A program made the position numbers and the translations under genes. Shown piece by piece: positions 59,354 to 64,000 of a DNA stretch of 64,000 bases (its first letter is position 1; the number at the start of each line of letters is the position of its first letter). The stretch is from contig CP136065.1 of NCBI GenBank assembly GCA_032622095.1, forward strand, positions 52,821,949 to 52,885,948. The letters are read 5' to 3'. The notes beneath the pieces are model-generated. The model ran no database searches and had not been told where the DNA came from. It was given only the letters and a program-made list of their open reading frames with translations. Source of the DNA: Siphonodentalium dalli. Taxonomy: Eukaryota; Mollusca; Scaphopoda; Gadilida; Siphonodentaliidae.

Positions 59354-59540
59354 TTGGAAGGGAGATTAATATTATCCATCATGACATGGGGTGTGGGATG
59401 GAAAAATCTCACCCGAGGGGCCAGATATTTGGGCCGGACACGAGGCTTGCCGAGTGTCCAGACCAAATATCTGGCCCCGAGGGTGAGATTTTCCCATCCC
59501 ACACCCCAGTTCATGATGGATCATTTTTCTCCCAACCCAA
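59354..59540. mobile_element. Inverted-repeat (foldback) element with nested stem
   Basis: Arms beginning TCCATCATGACATGGGGTGT (about 59375) and ending ACACCCCAGTTCATGATGGA (to 59520) match over about 52 bp with few mismatches. They extend loosely outward to GGGAGA/TCTCCC. The centre holds a second stem GGACAC...GTGTCC. The 132-codon frame crossing it (59194-59592) is therefore probably not a gene. A relative with GGGTGAGAT/ATCTCACCC words lies near 60290-60360. Confidence 0.7.
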
Positions 59541-60470
59541 GAGCCTCATTCCGATTTTTTGTTTTATACCAATCTTTGGCACATTCCAGTAGCTTCGTAA
59601 CGGTATATCTTGGAAGAAATCTGATGCGATATTCGTGATTAACTGGGATGATTTCGGTATATACCAAAGGTATATACTGTAAAAACAAAGCGCGTTACCC
59701 CTGCGCGCAGGGTTAATACGTTAGGGTGAAATCGACACGGTCTTGTGAAAACGACACGAATACGTCACATCGTTGCACCTGCATACATTCCGAGAAACGC
59801 GCGTATTGATATGAAGTATATACAACTGGACTAATCGTGTTTGTCATCGGAAATGACCATTAGAAAAGGAAACATGTGAATATATGACAGACAAAATTAA
59901 TGTTAGTTAGACGCGTTCGACGATGACAACTGTTCGAATGTGGAATTATTTCGTTCGTCATTTGTGAAGCGGCTATTGTTTACCTGTTACGAAATGTGCC
60001 AGTGGTGCCAGTTTCGCTTGGGGTCTTCCGTTTTATGGAATATGTTCGCAAATTAGTCGTTTATATTTCATGTTATATATGCAACTCTGTCTCTGTGAAT
60101 GTTTTTCGTGATTAACAGTTGAGGCTTATCTCCATTTGTATTAGCGTCCACGAATTCGTTCGTATTTATTTACTTGAAACGTGAAGCGTAACTGGTTGGT
60201 CGCCATTGTTTTGATCTGTTTTTTTCACACAAAACATGATGACGGATTGTTAAATTAGTTCCGGCTCTTAATTAAATAGGTAAAGCAGTCACGTGGGTGG
60301 TGTGAGATAGATGGTCACGTGTTATGTGAGACAGGGAAATCTCACCCAGCTATCTCACACTGGCTGCCTGTGCTAAAGTGTGTAGGGGGTGGGAGAAAAC
60401 TCATATCTCAGAATTAGGTTATATGATTTTAACAGAAACTATATTTCTAAAAAAAACTAATTTAAATAAA
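59541..60470. other. No gene recognised; short GTGTGAGATAG inverted repeat
   Basis: Near 60300-60360 GTGTGAGATAGATGG faces CAGCTATCTCACAC around a GTCACGTG context, forming a small foldback. Confidence 0.45.
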
Positions 60471-60479
60471 ACTGTAGTT

Positions 60480-60645
60480 ATATCCTTATCAAAATCACGA
60501 AAAAAAAACGAAAAAAAAATAAAAATAAAAAAAAAACAAAAAAAAACAGAAAACAAAAAAAAATAAAACAAAACAAAGAACAAGACAAAACAAAACAACA
60601 ACAACAACAACAACAATAACAACAACCACAACAACAACATTGTAA
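60480..60645. repeat. A-rich low-complexity tract with (CAA)n
   Basis: AAAAAC-type runs from about 60495, then CAA repeats at about 60595-60640. The frames over it are Lys- or Leu/Phe-rich shadows. Confidence 0.9.
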
Positions 60646-61140
60646 TAAAATATTGTAGTATAGTACACTAACTGGTTATTAGATTCACTTTGATATATAA
60701 CATGTTTTCTTCAGGAAGTGTTGTTTTTTTTTCAGGAAGTGTCCAAAATAGGTTTAATAATATCTTTCCCTGCAACATAAACCACTACTTGCACCAGATA
60801 AGTGCTCTAGCATCTAGTGATTCCATAAATTTCTGAACAAATTTTATGACCATCAATGTTGAAATTAGCTATCGAGCTGCGCTACAATAGATATATAACA
60901 TCAAATATCCGCCTAAGAACATTTTGTCCAATAACTCAGAAATTCTCGGAGTCATGTCAAGTACGAATTATTCAAGACAAGCCCCGACAGGGGACATTCA
61001 AGTACATCATTATATGGATACAGGAATCAATTTTAACAATGGCTGTTACATTGATGAGGATGGAGGGTGTCCAGTGGAGAGGGATATACGCGCGGTTGTA
61101 ATTGATAATGGGGGATTCGTCAACGCGCAAAGGATCCATG
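60646..61140 (+). other. Unassigned segment with possible terminal coding frame
   Basis: The plus-strand frame 60924-61143 (73 codons) ends 'YIDEDGGCPVERDIRAVVID' ... 'NAQRIHG' just before the TTAACCC border of the next element. It resembles 58296-58375. No splice site or family could be assigned. GTTTTTTTTTCAGGAAGTG near 60721-60740 resembles a splice acceptor. Confidence 0.3.
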
Positions 61141-61600
61141 GTTAACCCTTCAATTATACTGAATTTATTCTCGCATTTATTTATAAAACAGACATCGAAA
61201 TTGTATATTATTCATTTGGAGTGGTGTCTTGAAAATACATGTACGTGCAAGTGTTAATACATAGATTTCATATTCGGTAAGTTGGAAAACACGTTCAGGC
61301 GATAAGCCAGTTGAATTTAAATCTAATCTTTCCAAAGTGAACTACATATATAAATCATGACGTGGTACTAATTGGTTGCGTTAATTCGGATTATGGATCT
61401 TTAAATTGTCGTTAGTTGAACTTACATAATATCTGAACATTTCCCACCAAAGAATATGAATCCTTCTGCACTTGTATTATCTTTTCGTCAAAGTGTGGAC
61501 AGCAAATTTATCCTGAGCACCCTTCCAAATGAATAATAGGCTATTCATATGTATAGTTTAATAACTAATGGGATAATCCATTTAGTAAAGAAAGTGTTCT
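61141..61600. mobile_element. TTAACCC-ended inverted-repeat element, most complete copy
   Basis: The left end TTAACCCTTCAATTATACTG and the right end CATTTAGTAAAGAAAGTG are parts of imperfect inverted arms about 80 bp long. Both contain CATTATTCATTTGGA or TCCAAATGAATAATA. The core shares ACATAATATCTGAACATTTC with 8770, 9260 and 42720. No coding sequence. Confidence 0.6.
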
Positions 61601-61698
61601 CAACAAAAAACAAAAACAAGAAACAAACTACAATCAGAGACGAAGCTCAATGGCACCGAATGCCGGTATCTATACCTCCACCTACATGCACCCCATTT

Positions 61699-61937
61699 AC
61701 ATCCATTACCCTGCAGGAAGCCCCACACATATATAGAAGAACAAAGAAGAGTGTCGTCTGCTCATGTTTGTCTGGGGCTCTGTATGGGTGAAATTATAAA
61801 ATTGTTAAAGAATACAAGAACAAATTATTAAAATTGTAAAAAAATTGTTAGGCCAATGCATTCTCTTATATATGCGAGGCGACCTATGGTCGACTCGCAT
61901 ATATAAGAGAATGCATTGGCACAGGGTAAAAATCCCA
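61699..61937 (+). mobile_element. GTGACCCGCC-ended MITE, 3' fragment
   Basis: The right half of the 459-bp family, from the AGCCCCACACATATATAGAAG spacer through a complete hairpin (61853-61919) to ACAGGGTAAAAATCCC. The terminal ~25 bp and the left half are missing. Confidence 0.8.
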
Positions 61938-62907
61938 GACGCGCGATACGGTTTCGTGGCTCAAATCATCGACCATCATTTGCTTCGTCTCGAAGAGAAA
62001 ATAAGCTGATTGATAGAGGATAGTCAGATTGGCCCATGGTGGATACCTTATATAGTCATACCTGGTCAACGTCATACCACGCATATGGTGTTGTGCTTGA
62101 CTTTTAAACAGGAATATTAAAACTAAAAATATCATCACACATGACAAGATAAGAAATCTACAATGAATAAATCTTCGTGTAACATCTCAGTTAGGAGCTG
62201 TAAGTCGGGCATGTAATATAGACAGAACCCCACATGTGTCACTGGCCGACATTTTATGAACTCTTGCGGTCGCGGAAGGCATAACACTTTAGCCTCTCAA
62301 GCTACCCTTGTAACGCCATTCCAAGACGGACAGGAACCCAAAGTGCGGTTATGTGTATTAACCCTATAGTACCGAGCTTTATTACACCGCAATAGTCGAT
62401 GAAGTACTCTGGGGCAATCGCACAAGACTCCGTGCGTCGAGTTCAATCAGTGTAACTATTGCCAAGAAGCTCAGACAAATTGGCCATGAACTGCGAAATG
62501 ATAACAAATATGTTTTTAACGCTTTTTCGTGACCACAGAATTCCAGAAGCGATGCGGTTACTTGGCTGAGATCATCGATCACACTTGTTTAGACCCAAAG
62601 ACTTTCGAACCGATGGCACGAGGCGCGACTCGAGGGAACTAGAGTATCAAACATGTCGTGTATACGGAAAATGGAATATTAATCAAAGGGAATTGGGGAT
62701 ATTTATGATAGGATTTGGACAGTAGTGGATGCTATGTTGCGTTATTATATCGAGTATAGGAATCGATCAGTATACTACGTTATGTCTGAAGCGGACCCAG
62801 TGGCAATGAACGTAGTCATTTGTAGCCTTTGATCATATAAATATTCGCCTCTTGGGAATAGTCCATACCACGAAAGTAGATGAGATTGTTGTGAGAGCCG
62901 CACGCAT
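61938..62907. other. No gene recognised
   Basis: Two phrases about 600 bp apart are alike: GGTTTCGTGGCTCAAATCAT at 61950 and GCGGTTACTTGGCTGAGATC at 62555. Both are followed by ATCGA and minus-strand 'MMVDDLSHETVS' or 'MIDDLSQVTAS' frames. This is a weak inverted- or direct-duplicate signal without an assigned family. Confidence 0.35.
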
Positions 62908-64000
62908 GACCTATGTGTTGGCATGCCCGCTACTATATATATGTGTGACCTATGTGTTGGCATGCCCGCTACTATATATATGTGTGACCTATGTGTTGGC
63001 ATGCCCGCTACTATATATATGTGTGACCTATGTGTTGGCATGCCCGCTACTATATATATGTGTGACATATGTGTTGGCATGCCCGCTACTATATATATAT
63101 GTGTGTGACCTATGTGTTGGCATGCCCGCTACTATATATATATGTGTGACCTATGTGTTGGCATGCCCGCTACTATATATATGTGTGTGACCTATGTGTT
63201 GGCATGCCCGCTACTATATATATGTGTGACCTATGTGTGTATATGCTGGCATGTCCGCTACTATATATATGTGTGACATATGTGTTGTCATGCCCGCTAC
63301 TATATATATATATGTGTGACCTATGTGTGCATATGCTGGTATGTCCGCTACTATATATATGTGTGACATATGTGTTGGCATGCCCGCTACTATATATATG
63401 TGTGACCTATGTGTTGGCATGCCCGCTACTATATATATGTGTGACATATGTGTTGGCATGCCCGCTACTATATATATATGTGTGTGACCTATGTGTTGGC
63501 ATGCCCGCTACTATATATATGTGTGACATATGTGTGTATATGCTGGCATGTCCGCTACTATATATATGTGTGACCTATGTGTGTATATGCTGGCATGTCC
63601 GCTACTATATATATATATATATGTGTGACCTATGTGTGCATATGCTGGTATGTCCGCTACTATATATATGTGTGACATATGTGTTGGCATGCCCGCTACT
63701 ATATATATGTGTGACCTATGTGTTGGCATGCCCGCTACTATATATATGTGTGACCTATGTGTTGGCATGCCCGCTACTATATATATGTGTGACCTATGTG
63801 TGTATATGCTGGCATGTCCGCTACTATATATATGTGTGCCATATGTGTTGGCATGCCCGCTACTATATATATATATGTGACCTATGTGTTGGCATGCCCG
63901 CTACTATATATATGTGTGACCTATGTGTTGGCATGCCCGCTACTATATATATGTGTGACATATGTGTGTATATGCTGGCATGTCCGCTACTATATATATG
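62908..64000. repeat. 39/47-bp minisatellite running off the window end
   Basis: At least 25 tandem units. The short form is 39 bp (GACCTATGTGTTGGCATGCC plus CGCTACTATATATATGTGT). The long form adds GTATATGC and reads CATGTCC (47 bp). The TA run length varies. Because 39 is a multiple of three, a repeating 13-residue peptide frame stays open on both strands ('MPATIYMCDLCVG' and 'MPTHRSHIYIVAG'). The array continues beyond 64000. Confidence 0.92.

Noticed and set aside
59194-59592. 132-codon plus-strand gene
   Set aside because: The middle is a 146-bp inverted repeat (59375-59520), and a similar frame is open in another phase; no family match.
60378-60640. Lys-rich plus and Leu/Phe-rich minus frames
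   Set aside because: They translate an A-rich low-complexity tract.
16692-61919. Hairpin copies as a CRISPR array, integron sites or hairpin telomeres
   Set aside because: Copies are dispersed inside transposon-like elements with target duplications, with no regular spacers, cas genes or integrase; the context is an animal genome.
62775-63880. Repeating peptide frames on both strands
   Set aside because: The 39-bp unit is a multiple of three, so an open frame is automatic.
1-64000. A piggyBac or other transposase gene that would mobilise the MITEs
   Set aside because: No frame in the window shows a transposase-like block; the elements are non-autonomous and their source lies elsewhere.

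Overview
This window looks like intergenic and intronic DNA of an animal. It is AT-rich and dense in transposon remnants, tandem arrays and long inverted repeats. I see no long open genes, operons or ribosome-binding sites. Only one stretch reads as a normal host exon: a 188-base minus-strand exon at 49360-49547, with clean splice sites, that encodes part of a PBLD-like (PhzF-family) protein. The exon, LINE, SINE and miniature transposon content, together with a decayed gene family known from invertebrate genomes, suggest an invertebrate metazoan. A marine lophotrochozoan is possible, but the sequence does not settle this.

The window is mainly populated by short non-autonomous elements with terminal inverted repeats. 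(1) A family with ends CCCTTTACCC at TTAA targets has five copies: 28250, 30250, 39841, 47949 and 53409. (2) A family with ends GTGACCCGCC and 4-bp target duplications has two 459-bp copies (17058, 47297) and a fragment (61699). (3) A family with ends CCCTTTCATGAC at TTAA has copies at 34799, 42809 and 49019, plus fragments. These three families have different ends but share an internal module: two 67-nt near-perfect hairpins that are reverse complements of each other, joined by an AT-rich spacer. About twenty near-complete hairpins occur here. Stem bases differ between families in a way that keeps pairing. This module is the best candidate in the window for something undescribed.

Other families are a ~500-bp TTAAAGG...CCTTTAA element with nine copies, CAGGGGG-ended elements with 7-bp target duplications (1627, 33686), a palindromic TA-flanked foldback (11743), a TTAA-CCCGG element carrying a GA microsatellite (32520), a GTCGAC-flanked element (13412) and an inverted-repeat element at 59354. 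Retroelement remains are a 5'-truncated LINE with a perfect 14-bp target duplication (30918-31535), a decayed CR1/L2-like LINE end (about 10310-10845), two diverged gag-like zinc-knuckle fragments (3.8 and 5.6 kb), a tRNA-derived SINE dimer (29.5 kb) and a second SINE (36.7 kb).

Four large tandem arrays are present: 14.2-14.8 kb (about 35-46 bp unit), 24.17-25.4 kb (28 bp), 49.65-50.45 kb (GAT-rich, about 144 bp higher-order unit) and 62.9 kb to the window end (39 and 47 bp units). At 43.25-46.46 kb lies a decayed minus-strand copy of an uncharacterised multicopy invertebrate gene. It has a conserved 'DDTD-LVLL' motif and a Cys-rich tail, and one of its segments is duplicated next to half-hairpins of the shared module. 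The genes here do not form a pathway; the window records repeated transposition into TTAA sites and local duplication.
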